NCBI GenBank assembly: GCA_031265875.1
Contig: JAISCA010000051.1
Location: 1-64,000 of the forward strand
Reading direction: 5' to 3'
Source of the DNA: Propionibacteriaceae bacterium
GTDB taxonomy: Bacteria; Actinomycetota; Actinomycetes; Propionibacteriales; Propionibacteriaceae
Length of the DNA stretch: 64,000 bases
The position numbers and the translations under genes were made by a program. Positions 1 through 7,625 of this stretch are shown in pieces (positions within the stretch are counted from its first letter, which is position 1; every line of letters begins with the position of its first letter). The notes under the pieces were generated by a model. That model searched no databases. It saw nothing but the letters and a program-made list of their open reading frames with translations, and was not told the origin of the DNA.

Positions 1-119
1 GCCCGGATGTCCAACACTTCTCCCAGTCATGCCCCCAAGGCAATAACCAGACGCCCCCACCCCGCTCAGCGACTAGGCCAAACACCCCCCTGGGAGACAC
101 ACATTTTTGCCGATAACCC

Positions 120-138
120 ATTATTCCAGTGGAATAAT
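120..138. promoter_or_regulatory. Perfect 19-bp palindrome, operator-like
   Basis: ATTATTCCA and its exact complement TGGAATAAT flank a single central G. The site is AT-rich in a GC-rich context and has the size of a dimeric repressor site. No neighbouring gene in the window is obviously its target. Confidence 0.35.
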
Positions 139-193
139 TTGAGCGGTCCGGCCCTGCGCGTTGACCGGCGCGCCCAGGCGATGGCATGATTGG

Positions 194-378
194 AACATCA
201 TCCCGGCGAGGCCCTATCGTTCCTCATCCCAAATGTTGGATCGGTTTCTGGCCCCGGGATGATTTCACGCCCAGGACTCGCCGGCCGAGTCAGCTTGACG
301 AAGTGATTCGTAGGTCTTAGCATCAAAGCGGGATGAGGGACGATAGTTTGAAGCTATCTTCCCTCAGCTCAGACCTAC
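194..378. other. Nested inverted repeats able to form alternative stem-loops
   Basis: Four pairings are visible. ATCATCCCGG (about 196-205) complements CCGGGATGAT near 256-265. The 17 bases at 214-230 complement 330-346 with one mismatch. Bases 334-346 can instead fold locally with 354-366 (TGAGGGA/TCCCTCA and GATAG/CTATC, one mismatch, 7-nt loop). GTAGGTCT (310-317) pairs with AGACCTAC (371-378) around that hairpin. The segment 330-346 therefore has two competing partners, as in attenuators or riboswitches. No downstream gene on either strand makes a function obvious. Confidence 0.4.
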
Positions 379-431
379 TAATCAATCACGAAACGGTAGG
401 TCAGCACACCCCGCAGGGGAGTCTTTGGAGG

Positions 432-473
432 CTCTTAATCAGCGGGTTCAGGGTTCAAGTCCCTGGTGGTGTA
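432..473 (+). pseudogene. 3' fragment of a tRNA-Lys(CUU)-like gene
   Basis: The segment contains an anticodon-loop-like CTCTTAA, a perfect T arm (449-465: CAGGG, loop TTCAAGT, CCCTG) and a 3' acceptor strand GTGGTGT followed by A. The 5' half is missing: the bases before the loop (GGAGG) do not pair with the bases after it (TCAGC), and no D arm or matching 5' acceptor strand is present. This is what integration into a tRNA gene leaves at the distal attachment site. It is not a working tRNA. The identification as Lys rests on the loop alone. Confidence 0.55.
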
Positions 474-538
474 CTTATCGGATAGGCCTGCGACTAGGCC
501 GAATGCGCCTCCCACTAGGTGAGACATGGCGCGGAGCG

Positions 539-1234
539 TCAGGCCGGGCCGTCGGCCTCAGAACCGGGTCTGATCAGGCCGCCCTCGTAGGCGGCCACGA
601 CGGCTTGGACCCGGTCGCGGGCTCCGATCTTGGCTAGGACGTGGCCGACGTGGGTCTTGACGGTGGCCTCGGACACGACCAAGGCCTGGCCGATCTCGCT
701 GTTGGACAGGCCCTTGGCCATCAGGCTCAACACCTCCCGCTCCCGCTCGGTCAGACTGGCGAAACGACGCTGATCCTCGGGCAAGGCGGGGGCCAGGCTG
801 GCGACGTGCTCGATCAGACGCCGGGTCGAGGCCGGTGCGATGACGGCCTCGCCGGCGTGGACGGTGCGGATGGCGTCCAACAGGTCTTCCGGCGGACCGT
901 CTTTGAGCAGAAAACCGGAGGCCCCAGCCCGGATGGCGGCTAAGAGGTACTCGTCCAAGTCGAAGGTGGTCAACATGATGACGCGCGGGCCCAAGCCCTG
1001 ACCCGGAGCGGCGGCCAGGATCGCCCGGGTGGCGGCGATCCCGTCCAAAGTCGGCATCCGCACGTCCATCAGGATGACGTCGCAGGGGCGCTGCGCCACC
1101 AGCCGGACGGCCGCCGCGCCATCGTCGGCCTCGCCCACCACGGTCAGGTCCGGCTGCGAGTCGATGATCATGGCCAGCCCGGCCCGCACCAACTGCTGGT
1201 CGTCGACCAAGACCACCCGGATCGGATCACTCAC
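539..1234 (-). CDS. NarL/LuxR-family response regulator
   Basis: This 231-residue protein has an N-terminal receiver domain (about 5-120; acidic pocket D11-D12, phospho-acceptor D57 in the motif ILMDVRMP) and a C-terminal LuxR-type helix-turn-helix beginning LTEREREVLSLMAKG (about 160-222). When phosphorylated such proteins bind DNA as dimers. It starts with GTG, overlapping the stop of the kinase gene by four bases (GTGA), so the two are translationally coupled and form a two-component pair. Target genes are not evident; flanking genes give no clue. Family assignment is firm; the stimulus is unknown. Confidence 0.93.
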   Translation of the reverse strand: MSDPIRVVLVDDQQLVRAGLAMIIDSQPDLTVVGEADDGAAAVRLVAQRPCDVILMDVRMPTLDGIAATRAILAAAPGQGLGPRVIMLTTFDLDEYLLAAIRAGASGFLLKDGPPEDLLDAIRTVHAGEAVIAPASTRRLIEHVASLAPALPEDQRRFASLTEREREVLSLMAKGLSNSEIGQALVVSEATVKTHVGHVLAKIGARDRVQAVVAAYEGGLIRPGSEADGPA

Positions 1235-2130
1235 GACTCGTCTCCCTCCCCGTACGACCTGTCGTCGCTGAGACCTACACTTGGACCCCTGACATCCTGG
1301 GCCTCCCCCAAAGCATCCACACCCGCTTCGTCAGCCCCGCCGACAGGCTCCTGCATCTTCTGATCGCCGGGCCGAACCAGCGCAGAGTCCTCGTCCATGC
1401 CGTCGTCCCCGCGCCCTGGGCCAGGCCAGGCGTCTTGGTCAGGGTAGGGCAGATCGAGTTGGACCCGGAAACCGCCTTCGCTAGTCCGACCGACCGTCAA
1501 CTGGCCGCCGAAGACCTCGGCTCGCTCCCTCATGCCGACCAGGCCGTGGCCGGGGACGACGCTCTCCGGCAGACCGTAGGCGGCTTGACCGGCGGCGGGG
1601 GTGTTGCTGACCACCAGGCGCAGCCGATCGGGCAACCAGGACTCGCTGACCGTGGCGCGCGCCGTCGGGCCGGCGTGCTTGATGACGTTGGTGAGGGACT
1701 CCTGACAGACGCGGTAGACGGCCATGCCCGGCCCAGGCGGCAAGGCCCGGGGCGAACCGGTCTGGACATGGGCCAAGCCGAGCCCCAAGGCCCGGACTTG
1801 AGCCACCAAGGCACCGATGGCCTCGACTTCGGCCACCGGGCTGAGTTGGACCGCCGAATCATCGGTCCGCAGCAAGCCGAGGACGCGCCGGGAATCGGAC
1901 AGGGCCCGTCGGGCGGTGTCGGCGATGGTGTCGAGGGCTCGGACCGCCGCCTCGGGATCGGAGCGGGCGGCGTACCGCCCCCCATCCGCTTGCACCACGA
2001 TGACGGACAGGGAATGCGCCACCACATCGTGCATCTCACGGGCGATCCGGTTCCGTTCCGCCGTCACCGCCAGATCGGCCCGCTCCCGCGCCAAGGCCTC
2101 ACTGTCGACTCGTCGGCGTCGCTTCCACAT
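1231..2130 (-). CDS. Histidine kinase, HisKA_3 type, no membrane domain
   Basis: This 299-residue kinase partners the downstream regulator. A HisKA_3 dimerisation segment lies at about 20-90 with phospho-acceptor H34 (REMHDVVAH), followed by an HATPase_c domain (about 120-228; HGLVGMRERAE). Family members usually carry four to six membrane helices in front; here an in-frame TAG only about 10 nt upstream of the ATG closes the frame, with a GAGG ribosome site before the ATG, so the protein really starts without a sensor domain. The last 70 residues are acidic and glycine-rich with no domain. It is either a soluble kinase or one that lost its sensor region. Confidence 0.88.
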   Translation of the reverse strand: MWKRRRRVDSEALARERADLAVTAERNRIAREMHDVVAHSLSVIVVQADGGRYAARSDPEAAVRALDTIADTARRALSDSRRVLGLLRTDDSAVQLSPVAEVEAIGALVAQVRALGLGLAHVQTGSPRALPPGPGMAVYRVCQESLTNVIKHAGPTARATVSESWLPDRLRLVVSNTPAAGQAAYGLPESVVPGHGLVGMRERAEVFGGQLTVGRTSEGGFRVQLDLPYPDQDAWPGPGRGDDGMDEDSALVRPGDQKMQEPVGGADEAGVDALGEAQDVRGPSVGLSDDRSYGEGDES

Positions 2131-2328
2131 GACCTCAGACTATTGCCCGCCCTCAGAAGACGGTTCCTAGAGACACGTCCTAAACGATCGGACCGATCCA
2201 CTCCCGCCGTCCGGGACCAGTCGGCCGCTGAACCGATCCGCCACCCCAGAGCCACGGCTCCCACTCCGCCGGGACCAGACCGGGCGGGCGGTGGAAGGCC
2301 CGACTGGGCCCTGTGCCAAGATGGCGCC

Positions 2329-3495
2329 GTGAACCGGATACGGATCGTTTGCGCGCCGGACTCGTTCAAGGAGTCGATGAGCGCGTTGGAGGCCGCCAAC
2401 GCCATGGCGGCCGGTGTGCGCCGAGTGCTGCCTGAAGCCGACTGCGTGGTCGTGCCGATGGCGGACGGGGGCGAGGGCACTGTGCAAGCCTTGGTCGACG
2501 CCCTGGGCGGGCGGCTGATCGAGGCTCCCTGCCATGACGCCCTGGGCCGGCCGACGACGGCTGGGTACGCCTGGGTGGAGGGCCAAAATCTGGCCGTGAT
2601 CGAGATGGCGGCCGCCTCCGGGTTGGCTCAGATCGACCCGGCCGAACGAGATGTGCGCCGGGCCACCAGTGTCGGCGTGGGCGAGCTGATCGGCCACGCC
2701 CTCGATCTCGGGGCCCGTCGTTTCATCGTCGGCTTGGGCGGCTCCGCCACCAACGACGCCGGGGCCGGCCTGGCCCAGGCGCTGGGAGTGCGACTGCTCG
2801 ACCGCCAGGGAGAGGACCTGCCGCCGGGCGGGGCGGCCCTGGCCCGACTGGACCGGGTCGACCTCAGCGGGCTCGACCCGCGCCTGGCCCAATGCCACTT
2901 CGACATCGCCTGCGACGTCGACAATCCTCTGCTCGGCCCGCGCGGGGCCAGCGCCATATTCGGTCCCCAGAAGGGGGCCGACCCGGCCACGGTGGCCGAG
3001 TTGGACGCCGCTTTGACCGTCTGGGCCGACCGGGTGGAGGCGGAACTGGGCCGCCCGGTGCGCGACATCCCCGGGGCCGGGGCGGCCGGTGGCTTGGGAG
3101 CCGCCTTCGCCGCTTTGACCGCTTCGACCATGCGCCGAGGCATCGACATCGTGGTCGAGGCCGTCGGCCTGGCCGACCTAGTGGTGGGGGCCGACTGGGT
3201 CCTGACCGGCGAGGGCAGCGTCGACTCCCAGACCCTGCACGGCAAGGTGCCCTGGGGCGTGGCCCGGACCGCCGCCCAGGCCGGCGTGCCAGCGATCATC
3301 TTCGGCGGCCGGGTGGCGCCGGGCAGCGAGGCCCTGTTGACCGACACCACCGTCGCCCTGGTGCCGATCCTGAAGTCGGCCCAGGACCTGCCCCAAGCCT
3401 TGGTCGAGGGGCCCCATAACCTAGCTGACGCGGCCGAGACAACCATGCGTCTGCTCCTGGCCGGAGCCAGCTGGTCGGCCCGGCACGCCATCTAG
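2329..3495 (+). CDS. glxK: Glycerate kinase (GarK/GlxK family)
   Basis: This 388-residue protein has the full length of glycerate 2-kinases, which phosphorylate D-glycerate with ATP and feed it into lower glycolysis. Family motifs are clear: APDSFKESMSALEAA at the N-terminus, MADGGEGT, the glycine-rich GLGGSATNDAGAG, and VLTGEGSVDSQT near the C-terminus. I place the start at a GTG because the protein family begins just there (VNRIRIVCAPDSFK); the open frame runs 298 codons further upstream but that part is the antisense of the kinase gene. Downstream, on the opposite strand, are a TauE/SafE permease and a LarA-type racemase, so a hydroxy-acid role for the neighbourhood is plausible. Whether it makes 2- or 3-phosphoglycerate cannot be told. 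Confidence 0.93.
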   Translation: MNRIRIVCAPDSFKESMSALEAANAMAAGVRRVLPEADCVVVPMADGGEGTVQALVDALGGRLIEAPCHDALGRPTTAGYAWVEGQNLAVIEMAAASGLAQIDPAERDVRRATSVGVGELIGHALDLGARRFIVGLGGSATNDAGAGLAQALGVRLLDRQGEDLPPGGAALARLDRVDLSGLDPRLAQCHFDIACDVDNPLLGPRGASAIFGPQKGADPATVAELDAALTVWADRVEAELGRPVRDIPGAGAAGGLGAAFAALTASTMRRGIDIVVEAVGLADLVVGADWVLTGEGSVDSQTLHGKVPWGVARTAAQAGVPAIIFGGRVAPGSEALLTDTTVALVPILKSAQDLPQALVEGPHNLADAAETTMRLLLAGASWSARHAI

Positions 3496-3506
3496 AAAGA
3501 CCTGGG

Positions 3507-4253
3507 CTAGCCCAGCGCCAAATACAGCGCGGAGATCGCAGTGAGACCAGTCACCAACTGGTCGAACAGTTTTTGGTTGACGTGCTTTATGACTAGGCGG
3601 CCGACCCAGGCGCCGATGAGGACGGCCGGGACCAAGACGGCGGCCAGGCCCACGGTGGGCCAGGTGATGATACCGATCCCCACCGAGATGGGCACTTTGA
3701 TGGCGTTCACCGCGAAGAAGAACCAGGCCGTGGTGGCGATGAAGCGCCACTTTTCGAATTTCGCCGCCAGTAGGTAGAGGTTGAGCGCCGCGCCGCCGGC
3801 GTTGGCGACCATGGTGCTGAAGCCCGCCAGCGCGCCGTAGCTGTGAGCCACCGGCTTCTTCTCCACCTTGATCAAACCGCCCGGCAACAGCCCGATGGCG
3901 AGCAGGGCCAGCAGCATGACGCCCATGCTGCGCCGGAGCACGGTGTCGTCCACCCAGACTAAGAAGAGCGCCCCCGCGGCCAGGCCCACCAGCACCGGGA
4001 CGATGGAGGAGACCAACAGCTTCCAGTCCACGTTCTTGCGGTAGATGGTGATGGCCACCAGATCCCCGACCACCAGCAACAGCAGCGTCAGGCCGGTGGA
4101 TTCCTTGGCCGGGAAGAACAGCGCCATCACCACCACGGCGACCATGACCAGCCCACCGATGGCGGTCTTGGCGAAACCGACGCAGAACGCTATCAGCGCC
4201 AGCGCCGCCCAACCCCACAGTGGCAGAGTGGTCCAAACATCCGCGACAGTCAT
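3507..4253 (-). CDS. TauE/SafE family membrane permease
   Basis: This 248-residue protein consists of about seven or eight hydrophobic helices, with the family signature near the N-terminus (FCVGFAKTAIGGLVMVAVVVMALFFPAKES, an N-G/A-helix pair) and a second repeat around ALAGFSTMVANAGGAALNLYL. TauE/SafE proteins move anions such as sulfite, sulfoacetate or other organic anions across the membrane. It lies 63 bp downstream of the LarA-type gene in the same direction, so it may be co-transcribed and could carry the hydroxy-acid substrate or a related anion; this is inference from context. Family call is strong, substrate unknown. Confidence 0.9.
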   Translation of the reverse strand: MTVADVWTTLPLWGWAALALIAFCVGFAKTAIGGLVMVAVVVMALFFPAKESTGLTLLLLVVGDLVAITIYRKNVDWKLLVSSIVPVLVGLAAGALFLVWVDDTVLRRSMGVMLLALLAIGLLPGGLIKVEKKPVAHSYGALAGFSTMVANAGGAALNLYLLAAKFEKWRFIATTAWFFFAVNAIKVPISVGIGIITWPTVGLAAVLVPAVLIGAWVGRLVIKHVNQKLFDQLVTGLTAISALYLALG

Positions 4254-4316
4254 TCGCCCCAGACTACCGGGCCAGCCACCGTTGAACCCAAGTTACCGCC
4301 CAAGGCTGGGCTGTCC

Positions 4317-5627
4317 TTAGACCGCCTGGTCCGGGCCTCCGAAGACTGGGATGACGTACGGCCCCTCCGGCACCACCGCCACGGCCGGGTCGCCGGAGCG
4401 GGCGATGGAGTCGGCCACCGCTCGATCGATGGAGTCGATCAACTCGACTCCGGTGATACGTCGCTCAGCCTCGTCCAATCCGCCGGTGTACAACTGGATC
4501 CGCCCTAGCCGCATCGGCTTGAGCTGCATCTCGGTCTGCCACTCGTCGACGTCGGCCAGGGCCTTGTCGGCGATCGAGGCCAGGAAGCGGTCCGGCCCCA
4601 GCTCGACCAGCCGGGCCTGGGACCGGCGGAACTCCGGGCTGCCGAAGCCCTCCGAACACTCCGACACGATGATCAAGTCGCCGCCCGGCTGGAGGATGTC
4701 GATCGGCGTCACCATGCCTTTGACAGTTTGGTAGTAGGTCTTGTCCAAGGGGTAGCCGGCGGCCGAGGTCACGACGGTGGAGAAGCGCCTTGACACCTTA
4801 GGGCAGGTGGACTGGGCCACGAAGTCGATGGCCGCCAAGTGGCTGGCCTCGATCTCACCGAAGGTGACCCGGACCAGGTCGCGATCCTCGTCCAAGACAG
4901 TGTTGAGGGCGTACAACTCCCCCACCCGGGCGACGATCTCGAGCTGGGCCTGATGCAACGGATTGCCGGCCAGGTTGCACTGCACCGCCAGCGGGTCTTC
5001 CATGAAGGAGGCGTTGTGGAAGGTGCGAATGGTGCGCTGCCCGGCCACACCGGGGGCGACGACCTTGCGCCCGCCCGACCAGCCGGCCATGAAGTGCGGC
5101 TCGACCAGCCCGGTCACGATCCTGAGGTCGGCTTCGACCAGGAGCCGGTTCAGCACCACCGGCACGCCCCGGCTCTCGGTCACCCCCAGGTCGACCAGAC
5201 CGGCCTCGTCCCGGGCCAGGTGGTTGACCACTCGGATGTTGTCCAAGACCCAGGGGTCGCCGATCAGCTCGGCCAGCTCGTCGCCCTCGTTGGGCCGGTG
5301 CAAGCCGCAAGCCACCAATACGGTGATGGCCTGGCGCTCGATCCCGGCCGCCAGCATCCGCTCGATCATGGGGCGCAGGAAGAGCCCGTTGGGGACCGGC
5401 CGGGTGATGTCGCAGACCACCACACAAGCGCTCCGCCGACCCTTCGCCAACTCGCTCAGAGGCAGCGAGCCGATCGGCTGGTCGAAGGCCTCCTGGATGG
5501 CTTGGGCCGGATCGGGCAGCTTGGGCAGGGCCTGTTTGCGAATGACGGTGGCCTGCGCGTCCGCTGGCAGGTTGAGCGGCAGCGTGCCCCGGCCGTAGAG
5601 CAATTCGATCGTACGAGGGTCGCCCAT
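4317..5627 (-). CDS. larA: LarA-type nickel-dependent hydroxy-acid racemase
   Basis: This 436-residue protein matches lactate racemase LarA and its homologues, which racemise or epimerise 2-hydroxy acids using a covalently bound nickel-pincer nucleotide. The residues known in the Lactobacillus enzyme (His108, His174, Lys184, His200) all have counterparts shifted by four: H110 (CGLHRP), H178 (EPHFMAG), K188 (GGRK) and H204. The start is the ATG with a strong GGAAGGAG six bases upstream; a longer frame to 5783 lacks a ribosome site. The maturation genes larB, larC and larE are not in the window. Neighbours are a TauE/SafE permease and a divergent glycerate kinase. The exact hydroxy acid is unknown, since the family is broad. 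Confidence 0.88.
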   Translation of the reverse strand: MGDPRTIELLYGRGTLPLNLPADAQATVIRKQALPKLPDPAQAIQEAFDQPIGSLPLSELAKGRRSACVVVCDITRPVPNGLFLRPMIERMLAAGIERQAITVLVACGLHRPNEGDELAELIGDPWVLDNIRVVNHLARDEAGLVDLGVTESRGVPVVLNRLLVEADLRIVTGLVEPHFMAGWSGGRKVVAPGVAGQRTIRTFHNASFMEDPLAVQCNLAGNPLHQAQLEIVARVGELYALNTVLDEDRDLVRVTFGEIEASHLAAIDFVAQSTCPKVSRRFSTVVTSAAGYPLDKTYYQTVKGMVTPIDILQPGGDLIIVSECSEGFGSPEFRRSQARLVELGPDRFLASIADKALADVDEWQTEMQLKPMRLGRIQLYTGGLDEAERRITGVELIDSIDRAVADSIARSGDPAVAVVPEGPYVIPVFGGPDQAV

Positions 5628-5837
5628 GGCGTCTCCTTCCCGCGGCGGAGCCACCACGCCGTGGTTCCGCCCCCATCGTAGGACCGATCGCCCGTCCGGG
5701 CGGCGACGGGGCGAATCATGATCGGCCCAGGCGGGCCAGCCGGCCGCCTGGGCCGGTGGGAGCGGCCGGTCGGCCCGATTCACCCCGACCGCCTGGTCGG
5801 GAGATCGGCCCGGCGCGGGACTGGGCCGTCTCTTGGA

Positions 5838-6659
5838 TCAGCGGCTGGCCCCGGCCAGCAAGCCGGCCACGAATTGGCGTTGGAAGATGAGATAGACCGC
5901 CACGATGGGGCCGATCACGATCAGACTGGCGGCGCTGAGCAGGGGCAGATCGGTCGAGTGGGGCGCGACGAAGAAGCCCAGACCGGCCGGGGCGGTGCGC
6001 CGGTTGGGGTCTGATATGAGGGTGACGACGAGCAAGAACTGATTCCAGGCCCACATGAAGTAGAGCACCGCCAAGGTGGCCACGGCCGGCCGGGCCAAGG
6101 GCCACTCGATCCAGCGCAGGCGTTGCCAGGGGCCGGCCCCGTCCAGCAGGGCCTGCTCGACCAACTCGGCCGGCAGGCTGGCGAAGGTCCGGCGCATCCA
6201 GTAGACCCCGAAGGGCAGGAAAGCGGCCGCTTCGACCAAGCTGAGAGTGATCAGGGAGTCGGTCAGGTGGAGGTCGCGCAGATCGCGGTAGAGGGGCACG
6301 ATGACGACTTCGATGGGCAGAGTCATGCCGAGCAGGAAGACCAGCCCCAGACCGCCTCGCCCCGGGGTGCGCAACCCGCCCAGCCCGTAGCCGGCCAAGC
6401 TGGCCAAGACCACCGTCAGCGGCACCACGATCAGGCAGACGGTCAGGCTGGCGCCCATCAAGCTGGCGAAGTGACCCTCCCGCCAAGCCGTGGCCAGGTT
6501 GCCCCAGGAGAACCGCTCCGGCCAGGACAGGCCGCTGACATGGGCCCCCGGCGGGTGGAAAGCGGCCAAGACCAGCCCCAGCAGAGGCGTCAGCACGCCT
6601 AGAGCCATGGCGATCAAAACTAGATACGAGGCGGCGCCCTCGGCCCGGCTGGTCCTCAC
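5838..6659 (-). CDS. Carbohydrate ABC transporter permease, MalG type
   Basis: This 273-residue inner-membrane permease has about six helices and the cytoplasmic EAA loop (EQALLDGAGPWQRLRWIEWPL, about 165-185) that docks the ATPase. It is the second permease of a CUT1 sugar importer, overlapping the first permease gene by four bases (ATGA) and ending the operon SBP - MalF-like - MalG-like. No ATPase gene lies nearby; in actinobacteria such importers often share an MsmK/MsiK-type ATPase encoded elsewhere. The sugar cannot be predicted. Confidence 0.92.
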   Translation of the reverse strand: MRTSRAEGAASYLVLIAMALGVLTPLLGLVLAAFHPPGAHVSGLSWPERFSWGNLATAWREGHFASLMGASLTVCLIVVPLTVVLASLAGYGLGGLRTPGRGGLGLVFLLGMTLPIEVVIVPLYRDLRDLHLTDSLITLSLVEAAAFLPFGVYWMRRTFASLPAELVEQALLDGAGPWQRLRWIEWPLARPAVATLAVLYFMWAWNQFLLVVTLISDPNRRTAPAGLGFFVAPHSTDLPLLSAASLIVIGPIVAVYLIFQRQFVAGLLAGASR

Positions 6660-7615
6660 CGTTCCTCCCCGCTCCGGCTCAGGCGACTGGTGGCGAGAGC
6701 GGCCAATAGGACCAGGCCGCTCAGGACCACGGCCAGGGCGGCGGCGTGGCCCAGGTCGCCGGCCACTAGGCGTTGGTAGATCAACAGACCGGGCACGTCG
6801 GTGCGATGGCCGGGCGAGCCGTTGGTGGTGACGAAGACGATGTCGAAGCTGGCCAGGGCCGCGATGACGGTGACGGTCAGAGCCAGGCCGACCTCGGAGC
6901 GCAGACCGGGCCAGGTGACGGCCCAGAACTCACGCCAGGGGCCGGCCCCGTCCAGACGGACAGCCTCGTACAACTCACGGTCGATCCGGCCGCAGCCGGC
7001 CATGAACAGCATCATGCAGAGACCGGATTGGACCCAGGCCCCGATCAGACCGATGGCGATCAGGGCGTAGTCCCACTCCCCCAGCCAGGCCCGGCCCTGG
7101 TCCAGGCCGAACCAGCCCAGGACTTGGTTGATCAGTCCCTGAGGAGCCAGCGCCCAACGCCAGATCACACCGACCGCCACCAGGGGCAGGATCTGAGGCA
7201 GGAAGAAGACCAGCCGGAACCAGGCCAGACCCCTGATCCGACGTCGGGTCAGCAGGGAGGCCCAGACCAGCCCCAGCCCGACCGGGATGAGAGAGAAGAA
7301 GACGATCAGAAGGCCGGCGTGCAGGATCGAGCCACGCAGGATCGGGTCCAGCGCCACGTCGACGTAATTGGCCCAGCCGCGCCAGGTCGCCTGATTGACG
7401 CCGTCCCAGCGCCACAACGACAGATTGATAGTACGGGCGGCTGGGTACAAGATCAGTCCGCCGTACAACAGCAGCGCCGGCAGGACGAACCACAGTCCCG
7501 ACCATTGACGCCGCCGGCCGGGGCCAGGCCGCCCGACGGGTTTGGCCGAACGGCCGGACGGCGCCAGACCAGCCTTCGCCGCCGACCGGGGACGGTCGGC
7601 TCTCACAGCGCTCAC
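6656..7615 (-). CDS. Carbohydrate ABC transporter permease, MalF type
   Basis: This 319-residue permease has a basic, proline-rich cytoplasmic N-terminus (about 1-38), then six helices starting at LWFVLPALLLYGGLILYP, and the EAA loop ELYEAVRLDGAGPWREFWAVTWPGL. It is the first permease of the CUT1 importer and sits between the binding-protein gene (10-bp gap) and the MalG-type permease (4-bp overlap), so all three are one transcript. Full length for the family. Confidence 0.92.
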   Translation of the reverse strand: MSAVRADRPRSAAKAGLAPSGRSAKPVGRPGPGRRRQWSGLWFVLPALLLYGGLILYPAARTINLSLWRWDGVNQATWRGWANYVDVALDPILRGSILHAGLLIVFFSLIPVGLGLVWASLLTRRRIRGLAWFRLVFFLPQILPLVAVGVIWRWALAPQGLINQVLGWFGLDQGRAWLGEWDYALIAIGLIGAWVQSGLCMMLFMAGCGRIDRELYEAVRLDGAGPWREFWAVTWPGLRSEVGLALTVTVIAALASFDIVFVTTNGSPGHRTDVPGLLIYQRLVAGDLGHAAALAVVLSGLVLLAALATSRLSRSGEER

Positions 7616-7625
7616 TCGGCCAGGC

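Larger units (their letters stand above)
1..538. other. Leading gene-poor region
   Basis: No convincing protein-coding gene is seen here. A 60-codon reading frame at 7-189 on the plus strand resembles no family I know. The stretch is less GC-rich than its surroundings and holds a perfect 19-bp palindrome (120-138), several nested inverted repeats (194-378) and the 3' part of a tRNA-Lys-like gene (432-473). Together these look like the edge of an accessory or integrated segment, but the other edge lies outside the window. Confidence 0.5.

Noticed and set aside
7..189. 60-residue reading frame at the left edge
   Set aside because: No ribosome site, no family resemblance, and it covers an operator-like palindrome.
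432..473. Functional tRNA-Lys gene
   Set aside because: No D arm, no 5' acceptor strand and no anticodon stem pairing.
1435..2328. Open frame extending the glycerate kinase by 298 residues at its N-terminus
   Set aside because: It is the antisense of the kinase gene, has low-complexity composition, and the glycerate kinase family starts at the GTG at 2329.
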